Assembly (NCBI GenBank): GCA_031281925.1
Contig: JAITES010000143.1
Coordinates: 1-18,710 of the forward strand
DNA: 18,710 nucleotides
Source of the DNA: Treponema sp.
GTDB lineage: Bacteria > Spirochaetota > Spirochaetia > Treponematales > Breznakiellaceae
Direction: 5' to 3'
This document shows, piece after piece, positions 8,001-14,484 of the stretch (its first letter is position 1; the number at the start of each line of letters is the position of its first letter). The notes under the pieces are model-generated. The model was given only the letters and a program-made list of their open reading frames with translations. It was not told the DNA's origin and did not search any database. Made by a program: the position numbers and the translations under genes.

Positions 8001-8796
8001 TGACAGGTTTATCTTCCCTTCCCAGTTCACGGCGGATGGAAAGATAACGTTCCCAGGAGGATGCAATCACCGGATCATCAATTTCGACAGTATCAATGAT
8101 CGTAGAAAAAGTGGTATGCCTGCAGTGATCCGACCAGTAGGTATCGATCACGCGCAGTTCCGTGATGCTAGGATCCCTTCCTTCGGACACAAAATAATCC
8201 CTGCAGAACCTGAGATCCTCCGTATCCATGGCAAGGCCGTAGCCTGAACAGAACTGTTCTATCACGCCGTTACCCAGGAAACGGAAACCGTTCAGAATGG
8301 CTACGGATTTTGCGCTCTCATAATCAAGGATCAGGGTTTCAGGCTTTTCCATGGAAGCCTCGTGGCTTTCCACCGGGTTAATCACATATTTCTTGACGGC
8401 CTCAAGTTCTCCGCCGCTGAGCTTCCCATAGAGAATATAGAGCCTTGCATTCCTTACCAGAGGTCTTTCGCACCGGAAAGCCATCTGTATACACTGGGCG
8501 CAGGAATCGGCACGCTGATCGTACTGACCCGGCAGGGATTCTACCGCAAAAACAATACCGCCGCCTGATTCCCTGAAATCTTCACCGTATACATGATCAA
8601 GCTGCGCTTCGGAAAACACAGTGTTTCTGCACTGATCAAAGACACTCTCTTCGATTCCTTCCACATCGTAACGGTTAAGAATCCTTAAATCCGAAAGGCT
8701 TTTGATGCCCAAAAAGTCCCGGAGATCAAGAAAAAGCCGCCGGCTTTCAACGGCATATTCCTTCTTTTTCTCTACATAGATTCTGTATACAGCCAT
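5029..8796 (-). CDS. purL: phosphoribosylformylglycinamidine synthase, long single-chain form
   Basis: Converts FGAR, glutamine and ATP to FGAM in purine synthesis. This 1255-residue chain joins everything that Gram-positive bacteria split into PurS, PurQ and PurL: a PurS-like N-terminal part, the synthetase core with YWSDHCRHTTF (220-230) and KNETHNHPTEIEPFGG (316-331), a second AIRS-like half, and a C-terminal class I glutaminase with nucleophile C1082 in GICNGFQ and the H1163/E1165 pair in PVSHGEGRF. The GGRTGRDGCGGATGSSKAHN block resembles the clostridial/Bacteroides long form rather than the E. coli one. ATG 8796 has AAGG 7 nt upstream and overlaps purD by 25 bp. It is the last gene of the purine operon and meets aat tail to tail. 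No purS or purQ is needed. Confidence 0.96.
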   Translation of the reverse strand: MAVYRIYVEKKKEYAVESRRLFLDLRDFLGIKSLSDLRILNRYDVEGIEESVFDQCRNTVFSEAQLDHVYGEDFRESGGGIVFAVESLPGQYDQRADSCAQCIQMAFRCERPLVRNARLYILYGKLSGGELEAVKKYVINPVESHEASMEKPETLILDYESAKSVAILNGFRFLGNGVIEQFCSGYGLAMDTEDLRFCRDYFVSEGRDPSITELRVIDTYWSDHCRHTTFSTIIDTVEIDDPVIASSWERYLSIRRELGREDKPVTLMDLATIGARYMKTKGLLPSLDESEEINACSVKVKVNVNGRLEPWLLMFKNETHNHPTEIEPFGGAATCIGGAIRDPLSGRSYVYQAMRISGAANPLAPPAETLPGKLPQRKIVTGAAAGYSSYGNQIGLATGLVREIYHPGYAAKRLELGAVLGAAPASHVTRKSPEAGDLVILLGGRTGRDGCGGATGSSKAHNFSSLESGGTEVQKGNAPEERKLQRLFRKEKVSRLIKRCNDFGAGGVSVAVGELARGLEIDLGKIPRKYEGLDGTELAISESQERMAVVVAPGDAETFLDYAAEENLEATVIAEVTAEERLRMSLDNRIIVDIAREFLDTNGAEKHAGARIGKRAVNLPAESGVPAACLNNELSLKERLRNLVKNLNVSSQQGLYERFDSTIGAGTVLMPGGGTYQASPIDAMAALFPVENGETDTVSLMSYGCDPYLTEQDPYCGSYSAVIESVARIVAAGGSRKECYLSFQEYFEKLKGPECWAKPLASLLGSLDAQLELSVAAIGGKDSMSGSFENLHVPPTLVSFAVSTGNAENIVSGEFKKAHSTVVLIKGEAGSFVKTFDYVESLIREKKVLSARASGFGGTAEAIFKMCLGNRIGLRLDDSIDTGLLFTKNYGSFVLELAGDGPEAGSGDEVILLGRTIDQYRIIAGNEETDLLSLQKTWESVLEGVYPLGKEDAETVPVISYAEKAGARRSVFPVPGKPKAFIPVFPGTNCEYDTIYALERAGAEALPLIIRNLTKEDVSLSIEKAEKFIRESRMIVIPGGFSGGDEPDGSGKFITAFFRNPRLKESIHEFLEKRDGLMLGICNGFQALIKLGLVPFGRIVESGPEPSAALRGSDASPGDNPTLTFNTIGRHQSMLVHTRISSVKSPWLSGCKTGDIHTLPVSHGEGRFVCSEEMMRNLIAGGQIAAQYADLEGRPTMDGRYNPNGSFYAVEAISSPDGRVLGKMAHSERWRKHCYKNVSGNHDQHLFENAVSFFS

Positions 8797-10058
8797 TCCA
8801 TTGCCTTTTTACCGATATCTTTCCTGTAATACATGCCTTCAAAGCGGATCTTTTCCGCCTCCCGGTAGGCGCCGTCCACTGCCGCCTTCAGATTATCCGC
8901 AAAGACGGTGATGCCCAGCACCCGTCCGCCTGAGCTGACAATCCCGTCCTTCAGGGCAGTGCCGGCATGGAAGATCCAGGTATTTTTTTGGGAAACATTT
9001 TCAAGGCCCGTGACGGGAAACCCGGTTCCGTACGCTTCAGGATAGCCCCCCGAAGCCAGGACCAGGCAGCAGGAGGCTCCGCTCCGGCACCGGACTTCGA
9101 TTTCGGCAAGCCGCTCTTCTTCCACGGCCTGCATGATCGACAGAAGATCTGTTTCAAGAAAGGGAAGCACGGCCTGGGCCTCGGGATCTCCGAAACGGCA
9201 GTTGTATTCGATAACTTTGGGACCTTCCCCGGTGAGCATGAGTCCGAAATAGAGGCAGCCCTTGAAAGGGCTCCCTTCACGGTTCATTGCATCTATTGTA
9301 GGCAGGAAGATGGTCTTCATGCAAAGTTCAGCGGTTTCTTCCGTGTAACAGGGATTCGGGGCAATCACGCCCATGCCGCCGGTATTGGATCCGCTGTCCC
9401 CGTCCCCGGCCCTCTTGTGATCCATGGACGAAGGCAGGGGAACGATTGTTTTTGAATCGGTAAAGGCCAGCACCGTTACTTCGGGCCCCTCAAGAAATTC
9501 CTCGACAACAACCCTGTTACCGGATTCGCCGAAGATTCGCTCTTCCATGATCCGGCGGAGGGCCCCTTCCGCCTCATCTTCGTTCCGCGCAATAAAGACA
9601 CCCTTGCCCAGAGCCAGACCGTCGGCCTTGATAACCACAGGATACTGTTTCTGCGATCTTATATAGTCAAGAGCCGGATCAAAACCGTCAAAGACTTCAC
9701 AGGAAGCCGTAGGGATACTGTACTTCTCCATGAGCCGCTTGGAAAAAACCTTGCTCCCCTCGATCCGCGCGGCCTTTGCGGAGGGCCCGAAGGCGGGAAT
9801 TCCGGAAGCACGGATACTGTCCGCCATTCCCTGTACAAGAGGATCGTCCGGGGAAACTACCGCAAAATCAATGCCGTATTCCTGTATGTATGCAAGCGCG
9901 GCTTTAATATCAACAGGCTTGCCGGGAAGACACTGAGCCTCTCCTTCAATGCCTCCGTTCCCCGGCATTGCGTAGATCTTTGAAATGCGGGGGTTCTCCC
10001 TGAGTTTCTTTATGATGGCATGTTCCCTTCCGCCGCCGCCGATGACAAGTATCTTCAT
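8772..10058 (-). CDS. purD: phosphoribosylamine-glycine ligase (GAR synthetase)
   Basis: A 428-residue ATP-grasp enzyme that joins phosphoribosylamine and glycine to give GAR. It starts MKILVIGGGGREHAI, then shows YAMPGNGG, SPDDPLVQG, GPSAKAARIEGSK, the ATP-binding VIKADGLALGKGV, DHKRAGDGDSGSNTGGMG, and the metal-binding IEYNCRFGDPE (usual form EYNARFGDPE). ATG 10058 is chosen because it gives the exact family N-terminus and an ATGA overlap with the purN stop; the frame stays open for 22 more codons upstream inside purN, but these do not look like PurD. Its product is unstable to make, as phosphoribosylamine is short-lived, so co-expression with PurF upstream is sensible. The stop lies 25 bp inside purL. 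Confidence 0.95.
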   Translation of the reverse strand: MKILVIGGGGREHAIIKKLRENPRISKIYAMPGNGGIEGEAQCLPGKPVDIKAALAYIQEYGIDFAVVSPDDPLVQGMADSIRASGIPAFGPSAKAARIEGSKVFSKRLMEKYSIPTASCEVFDGFDPALDYIRSQKQYPVVIKADGLALGKGVFIARNEDEAEGALRRIMEERIFGESGNRVVVEEFLEGPEVTVLAFTDSKTIVPLPSSMDHKRAGDGDSGSNTGGMGVIAPNPCYTEETAELCMKTIFLPTIDAMNREGSPFKGCLYFGLMLTGEGPKVIEYNCRFGDPEAQAVLPFLETDLLSIMQAVEEERLAEIEVRCRSGASCCLVLASGGYPEAYGTGFPVTGLENVSQKNTWIFHAGTALKDGIVSSGGRVLGITVFADNLKAAVDGAYREAEKIRFEGMYYRKDIGKKAMEWLYTESM

Positions 10059-10684
10059 GTTTCTTTCTCTTCGGCGGCAATTTTTTTGCAGATCATCTCT
10101 ACCGCTGCGGGGAGAAGGATCCACTCGGCCTCTTCCATGATCCTTCTCTGCAAGGTTTCCGGAGTATCGCCTTCTTTTACATCCACCGCCTTTTGGGAAA
10201 TAATTTTCCCGCCGTCGATGGATTCGTTCACATAGTGAACCGTGGCCCCGCTTAGCTTGACTCCCCTTTCAAGCGCGGCCTCGTGTACCTTGAGGCCGTA
10301 AAATCCCCTGCCTCCGAAACTCGGCAGGAGGGAGGGATGAACATTGATGATCCTTTCCGGAAAGGCCGCAAGAAGCTCCTTTCCGATTGGCAAAAGAAAA
10401 CCTGCCAGCACTACCAGCCCGATTCCGTTTTCGTTCAGGGCTTCAAGCATGGCGCGATCGTATTCAACAGGATCCGCCTGATTGTTAAGCCTGGTGTAAT
10501 TCTTTTGGGCCAGGATCTTTACAGGGATGCCGTTTTCTTCCGCCCGTTTTAGGGCATAGGCGCCGGCCCTGCTTGAAACAACAAGGCTTATTTTTCCTGA
10601 ACGGAGGACGCCGCTTTTCTCCGCATCCACAAGCGCCTGGAGGTTTGTGCCGCCGCCTGAAACCAGGACCGCAACACGCGTCAC
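10055..10684 (-). CDS. purN: phosphoribosylglycinamide formyltransferase (10-formyl-THF type)
   Basis: A 209-residue enzyme that formylates GAR to FGAR using 10-formyltetrahydrofolate. The fold starts RVAVLVSGGGTNLQAL (phosphate-binding loop). The catalytic trio is N114 and H116 in INVHPSLLPSF and D157 in YVNESIDGG, matching N106, H108 and D144 of E. coli PurN. Start choice: GTG 10684 forms a GTGA overlap with the purM stop and has GAGG 7 nt upstream. An extension to a start at 10798 would add 38 residues with no PurN similarity, all inside purM. No formate-dependent PurT was seen in the window. It shares ATGA with purD at its 3' end. Confidence 0.94.
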   Translation of the reverse strand: MTRVAVLVSGGGTNLQALVDAEKSGVLRSGKISLVVSSRAGAYALKRAEENGIPVKILAQKNYTRLNNQADPVEYDRAMLEALNENGIGLVVLAGFLLPIGKELLAAFPERIINVHPSLLPSFGGRGFYGLKVHEAALERGVKLSGATVHYVNESIDGGKIISQKAVDVKEGDTPETLQRRIMEEAEWILLPAAVEMICKKIAAEEKET

Positions 10685-11712
10685 AGGACTACCTCGTGGC
10701 TGCCTGAGCGTATCTCTCCAATGACGGCGGCTTTTTCCCCGGCGGTTTTCAGTATTGCAAGGGCCCTGTCCGCCTCTTCCCGGGGAACCAGTATGCACAT
10801 GCCTATACCCATATTGAATACATTGAACATATCACGTTCGGGAACGGAACCGGCCTTTTGCAGAAACTTAAAAACAGGCGGCGTGTCAACAGCATTCCTG
10901 TCGATGTGTATTGAAAAATTTTCCGGAACCGCCCTGGGAATATTTTCAAAGAAGCCGCCGCCAGTAATGTGGGCAATCGATCTGACATTGACTTCTTTCA
11001 ACAGGGAAATTACCGCGTTGACATATATCCTTGTGGGAGTCAACAATACTTCCCCTATGGGGGCCCCCAGTTCTCCTGAAAGGGAATCAAGGGCGACACC
11101 GTTTTCTTTCAGGATCTTCCGTACCAGGGAAAAACCGTTTGAATGAAGCCCCGACGAGGAAAGGCCGACAAGCACGTCTCCTTCCCTTACACTTTTACTG
11201 TCAAGGATCTTTTCTTCATCGGCAATACCGACGGCAAAGCCTGCAAGATCGTATTCGCCTTCCGCATAGAGGCCGGGCATCTCGGCGGTTTCCCCTCCGA
11301 TAAGGGCGCAGCCTGCCTGTATGCAGCCTTCGGCAACACCCGACACTATCGCCGCTACTTTTTCAGGTTCGCTCTTCGGCAGCGCAATGTAATCCAGAAA
11401 GAAGAGGGGCTTTGCGCCTGAACAGACAATATCGTTCACGCTCATGGCGACACAATCAATGCCGACGGTATCATGTCTGTCCATCGCAAAGGCTATCTTG
11501 AGTTTTGTGCCGACTCCGTCCGTGCCGGAAACCAGCACCGGTTTCTTCATGCCGGAAAGATCCGGCCGGAAAAGGCCGCCGAAACCGCCGAGTTCCCCGA
11601 TAACGCCGGGAATAAAAGTCTTTTTTACCTTTTCGGAAAAAAGCCTGACCCCTTCATAGCCTGCGGTAACATCGACTCCCGCGTCCCTGTACGCGTCACT
11701 GAAACTTTTCAT
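10681..11712 (-). CDS. purM: phosphoribosylformylglycinamidine cyclo-ligase (AIR synthetase)
   Basis: A 343-residue ATP-dependent cyclase that turns FGAM into AIR. It has the glycine-rich GELGGFGGLF, VSGTDGVGTKLK, GIDCVAMSVNDIVCSGA, ALIGGETAEMPG, LSSSGLHSNGFSL and HITGGGFFENIPR blocks in the expected order, and the length is standard. The ATG lies 8 nt after AGGGA and shares an ATGA overlap with the purF stop. Its substrate comes from PurL, encoded three genes further down the same operon. No unusual features apart from the overlapping ends on both sides. Confidence 0.95.
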   Translation of the reverse strand: MKSFSDAYRDAGVDVTAGYEGVRLFSEKVKKTFIPGVIGELGGFGGLFRPDLSGMKKPVLVSGTDGVGTKLKIAFAMDRHDTVGIDCVAMSVNDIVCSGAKPLFFLDYIALPKSEPEKVAAIVSGVAEGCIQAGCALIGGETAEMPGLYAEGEYDLAGFAVGIADEEKILDSKSVREGDVLVGLSSSGLHSNGFSLVRKILKENGVALDSLSGELGAPIGEVLLTPTRIYVNAVISLLKEVNVRSIAHITGGGFFENIPRAVPENFSIHIDRNAVDTPPVFKFLQKAGSVPERDMFNVFNMGIGMCILVPREEADRALAILKTAGEKAAVIGEIRSGSHEVVL

Positions 11713-13193
11713 AAAAGATATCCCTGGGGAACAGCCTGCATTTCGGCTTCCGGCCCGGCTTCATGCTGCATCTTATCCGTGTGCCCGGTCCCGGCCGGCG
11801 GCGAAGGGTATTTACCGGTAAAACACGCGGCGCAGAAACCGCCTACGGGACGGTCATTCAGCATGAACACAGAACCTGTACTGAGATAGCCCAATGAATC
11901 CGCTCCGATAATCTTTGCGGTTTCTTCAACAGTATTGTTGGCGGCCACAAGGTTTTCACGGGAACTGATATCCGTGCCGTAGTAGCAGGGATTGATAAAA
12001 GGCGGGGCGCTTACCCTCATGTGTACCTCCCTGGCTCCGGCATCCCGCAGGGTTTTTACGATCCTGGCGCTGGTGGTTCCGCGGACAATGGAATCGTCGA
12101 TAAGCACCACCCTTTTACCGGCTACCGTCGCCGCAATGGGATTAAGTTTGATCCGCACAAGGTTTTCCCGGTTAAGCTGCCCCGGTTCGATAAAGGTTCT
12201 GCCTATGTATTTGTTCTTGATAAAACCCATGCCGTAGGGGATGCCGGACTGCCTCGCGTAGCCCAGGGCGGCGTCAAGCCCCGAATCGGGAACGCCTATA
12301 ACCACATCCGCCTGTACCGGATGCTCCAGGGCAAGGAAGGCCCCTGCCCGCTGTCTGGCCGTATGCACGGAAACCCCGTCCAGAACCGAATCGGGCCTGG
12401 AAAAATAGATATACTCAAAGACGCAATGGCTTACTTTTTGTGTTCCGCAGTGGGTACGGATACTGCGGAGGCCTTCATGATCCACCACCGCAATCTCTCC
12501 GGGTTCCACATCCCGCACAAACTCTGCGCCGATACCGTCAAGCGCGCAGCTTTCGGAGGCAAATATCCACGCATTTCCAAGCTTCCCTATGCACAGAGGC
12601 CTGAAACCAAAGGGATCGCGGACGGCCATGAGTTTACGGGGACTCATAATCAAAAGCGAATAGGCTCCGGCGATATGATCCATTGCGGCGCCGACCGCTT
12701 CTTCTATCGAAGGTTTTGAAAGACGTTCGCGTGTTATAATGTATGCGATAACTTCAGTATCGCTGGTGGTCTGAAAAATAGAACCTGAAAGTTCAAGCCT
12801 GTTTCTCAGTTCCCCGTGATTGGTAAGATTCCCGTTGTGGGCCAGAGCCATGGAACCCTTGATATGATTCACCGTGAGTGGCTGCGCATTAAGCCTGACA
12901 TTGGCGCCGGTGGTTCCGTAGCGCACGTGTCCTATGGCTATCTGCCCATGCCCCAGGCTATCCATGGTCTTGCGGTCAAAGACATCGCTTACCCTGCCGA
13001 GATCCTTGTGCACCGAAATTTCCCCTTCGTTATTTACGGCTATCCCGCAGCTTTCCTGTCCGCGGTGCTGCAGGGAATAGAGGCCGTGGTATACACAATC
13101 GGTAATTTTCCAGGGCGAAGCGTCTCCGTAGACACCGAAGATACCGCATTCCTCATGGGGCTTGTCTTCAAAAAGAATGGAGCTACTCTCCAA
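11709..13193 (-). CDS. purF: amidophosphoribosyltransferase, propeptide and Fe-S cluster type
   Basis: Committed step of purine synthesis: PRPP plus glutamine to phosphoribosylamine. From TTG 13193 it has 494 residues: a 15-residue propeptide, then the N-terminal nucleophile C16 in EECGIFGVYG (exposed after self-cleavage), the Ntn glutaminase domain with GHVRYGTTG and LAHNGNLTN, and a phosphoribosyltransferase domain with the PRPP loop VVLIDDSIVRGTTS (362-375). C257 (HCVFEYIYFSRPD), C403 (NPCYYGTD), and C454/C457 (FCAACFTGKYP) occupy the places of the four 4Fe-4S ligands of the Bacillus subtilis enzyme, so it is of that oxygen-sensitive class, usually feedback-inhibited by nucleotides. TTG is preferred because it has AGAGG 7 nt upstream and no ATG or GTG lies between it and C16. 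Overlaps purC by 11 bp. Confidence 0.93.
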   Translation of the reverse strand: MESSSILFEDKPHEECGIFGVYGDASPWKITDCVYHGLYSLQHRGQESCGIAVNNEGEISVHKDLGRVSDVFDRKTMDSLGHGQIAIGHVRYGTTGANVRLNAQPLTVNHIKGSMALAHNGNLTNHGELRNRLELSGSIFQTTSDTEVIAYIITRERLSKPSIEEAVGAAMDHIAGAYSLLIMSPRKLMAVRDPFGFRPLCIGKLGNAWIFASESCALDGIGAEFVRDVEPGEIAVVDHEGLRSIRTHCGTQKVSHCVFEYIYFSRPDSVLDGVSVHTARQRAGAFLALEHPVQADVVIGVPDSGLDAALGYARQSGIPYGMGFIKNKYIGRTFIEPGQLNRENLVRIKLNPIAATVAGKRVVLIDDSIVRGTTSARIVKTLRDAGAREVHMRVSAPPFINPCYYGTDISSRENLVAANNTVEETAKIIGADSLGYLSTGSVFMLNDRPVGGFCAACFTGKYPSPPAGTGHTDKMQHEAGPEAEMQAVPQGYLL

Positions 13194-13893
13194 GGAGACG
13201 CCTCTGTACTTCGCCGTAAGCGTCTTCCACTCCTCCCATGTCCCGGCGGAAACGGTCTTTGTCCAGCTTTTCCCCGGTACGGGTATCCCAGAAACGGCAG
13301 GTATCGGGGGAGATCTCATCGGCCAGTACCAGATCCCCGGAGGGAAGCTTCCCGAACTCAAGTTTGAAGTCTATAAGACTGATATGAACACTCTCAAGGT
13401 ATTCGCCAAGGATACTGTTAATCTTAAACGAATAATCCGCAATCAGTTCCAAATCTTCCCTGCCGGCAAGACCGAGCGCCCGGATGTGATACTCGTTTAC
13501 CAGCGGATCGCCCAGTTCGTCATTTTTGTAACAGTATTCAAGAACCGGAAAGGCAAGCTTTTCGCCTTCGCCGAGGCCCAGGCGTTTTGAAAGGGAACCG
13601 GCGGCAATATTGCGGACTATAACTTCCAGGGGAACTATGCTTACCTTTTTTACCAGTGTATCGGTATCGGAAAGCTCCCGGACAAAATGGGTAGGAATGC
13701 CCTTTGATTCAAGAAGCCGCATCAGGTGGTTGGTGACACGGTTATTGATCTGCCCTTTTCCGCGGATAGTACCTTTCTTGGCGCCGTTAAAGGCGGTAGC
13801 GTCATCCTTGTAGGAAACGATAAAAAGATTGGGATCCCCGGTACGGAATACCTTCTTCGCCTTCCCCTCATAAACCATCTCACCCTTTTCCAT
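13183..13893 (-). CDS. purC: SAICAR synthetase
   Basis: A 236-residue enzyme that couples CAIR and aspartate with ATP to give SAICAR. Motifs: VYEGKAKKVF at the N-terminus, DDATAFNG, GKGQINNRVTNHL, the conserved IVPLEVIVRNIAAGS, LIDFKLEFG and LADEISPDTCRFWD. Length is typical of the bacterial single-domain form. Start choice: ATG 13893 (GGGAGA 9 nt upstream) gives MEKGEMVYEG and overlaps purE by 14 bp. ATG 13920 would add nine residues lying entirely inside purE, and ATG 13878 (MVYEGKAKK) is also possible. It directly follows purE, whose product CAIR is its substrate. Confidence 0.94.
   Translation of the reverse strand: MEKGEMVYEGKAKKVFRTGDPNLFIVSYKDDATAFNGAKKGTIRGKGQINNRVTNHLMRLLESKGIPTHFVRELSDTDTLVKKVSIVPLEVIVRNIAAGSLSKRLGLGEGEKLAFPVLEYCYKNDELGDPLVNEYHIRALGLAGREDLELIADYSFKINSILGEYLESVHISLIDFKLEFGKLPSGDLVLADEISPDTCRFWDTRTGEKLDKDRFRRDMGGVEDAYGEVQRRLLGE
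13201..13205 (-). promoter_or_regulatory. ribosome binding site that decides the purF start
   Basis: AGAGG on the minus strand, inside the end of purC, lies 7 nt before TTG 13193. This supports the rare TTG start and a short 15-residue PurF propeptide. Confidence 0.5.
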
Positions 13894-14383
13894 GCTGCTG
13901 AATCTCCCTGTCTTGTTCATTCACGGCCGCGGCCATCTCTGCACGTTTATTAAGAAGTTTTTCCGTAAGTTCAGGATCATCAAGTGACAGTATCTGTGCG
14001 GCCAGGATTGCCGCGTTTTCCGCCCCGTCAATGGCTACGGTGGCAACGGGTATGCCGCCGGGCATCTGTACGGTCGACAGCAATGCGTCAAGGCCGTCCA
14101 GCGCGGAAGACTTTACCGGAATACCGATCACCGGGAGCGTGGTATGGGAGGCCAGAAAACCTGCCAGATGAGCGGCCTTCCCCGCCGCTGCAATGATAAC
14201 GCCGAAACCTGCTTCCCGGGCGGCAAGGGCAAAATCCCTCGCCTTGGCGGGCGTGCGGTGGGCGCTCATCACATGGGTTTCGAATGGAATACCGAAGGAA
14301 ACGAGTGTCTCTTCCGCCTTCCTGAGCACCGGATAATCGCTGCCGCTTCCCATGATGATTGCCGCTTTCTTCGCCTTACCCAT
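13880..14383 (-). CDS. purE: PurE, class I (N5-CAIR mutase)
   Basis: A 167-residue, probably octameric enzyme that rearranges N5-CAIR to CAIR. The N-terminal IIMGSGSDYPV phosphate loop, MSAHRTPAKA (H42, R43), the AAGKAAHLAGF loop, and STVQMPGGIPVATVAIDGA are present. Arg after the active-site His, together with AAHL rather than an SN-type loop, points to class I; Treponema denticola PurE is a class II AIR carboxylase with Lys at this place (published). The loop differs slightly from the common GGAAHLPGM form. Class I needs PurK to supply N5-CAIR, and purK is not in the window. It is the first gene of the operon. No Shine-Dalgarno precedes the ATG, and a -10-like TATTAT ends 6 nt upstream. Confidence 0.93.
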   Translation of the reverse strand: MGKAKKAAIIMGSGSDYPVLRKAEETLVSFGIPFETHVMSAHRTPAKARDFALAAREAGFGVIIAAAGKAAHLAGFLASHTTLPVIGIPVKSSALDGLDALLSTVQMPGGIPVATVAIDGAENAAILAAQILSLDDPELTEKLLNKRAEMAAAVNEQDREIQQHGKG

Positions 14384-14389
14384 GATGGG

Positions 14390-14419
14390 ATAATAGCATA
14401 TTTTGCATTTTCCGGTTAA
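14390..14419 (-). promoter_or_regulatory. candidate promoter of the purine operon
   Basis: On the minus strand TTAACC (14419-14414), an 18-bp spacer and TATTAT (14395-14390), preceded by TG one base upstream (extended -10). The -10 ends 6 nt before the purE ATG, placing the expected start of transcription at or near the start codon. A perfect palindrome lies only 2 bp upstream of the -35. Confidence 0.45.
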
Positions 14420-14421
14420 GT

Positions 14422-14441
14422 GGTCTGTCTATAGACAGACC
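14422..14441. repeat. 20-bp perfect palindrome upstream of purE
   Basis: GGTCTGTCTA joined directly to its reverse complement. It could act as an operator at the DNA level, or as an 8-bp stem with a UAUA loop in RNA from the aminopeptidase gene. No T-run follows on either strand, so a simple terminator is not well supported. It ends 2 bp before the proposed purE -35. The protein that would bind it is unknown. Confidence 0.7.
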
Positions 14442-14443
14442 TT

Positions 14444-14457
14444 GCATTTGCAAATGC
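14444..14457. repeat. 14-bp perfect palindrome upstream of purE
   Basis: GCATTTG joined to its reverse complement, 2 bp from the 20-bp palindrome. Half of it, AAATGCAA on the minus strand, recurs at 14403-14410 inside the spacer of the proposed purE promoter, 39 bp away. This spacing of a repeated element around a promoter suggests regulation, but the assignment is inference. Confidence 0.55.
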
Positions 14458-14484
14458 GGTTTTTAAGGCAGCCTGTTTGGCCTC

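Noticed and set aside
7414..8247. Open frame of 277 codons on the plus strand inside purL
   Set aside because: Antisense to the conserved PurL synthetase core; its protein looks like random translation and matches no recognisable family.
10059..10124. Longer purD beginning within purN
   Set aside because: The extra 22 residues are unlike PurD; ATG 10058 gives MKILVIGGGGREHA and an ATGA overlap.
14384..14484. Purine riboswitch or long leader before purE
   Set aside because: The likely promoter lies right next to the start codon, so there is no leader long enough for an aptamer, and no conserved purine aptamer core was recognised.
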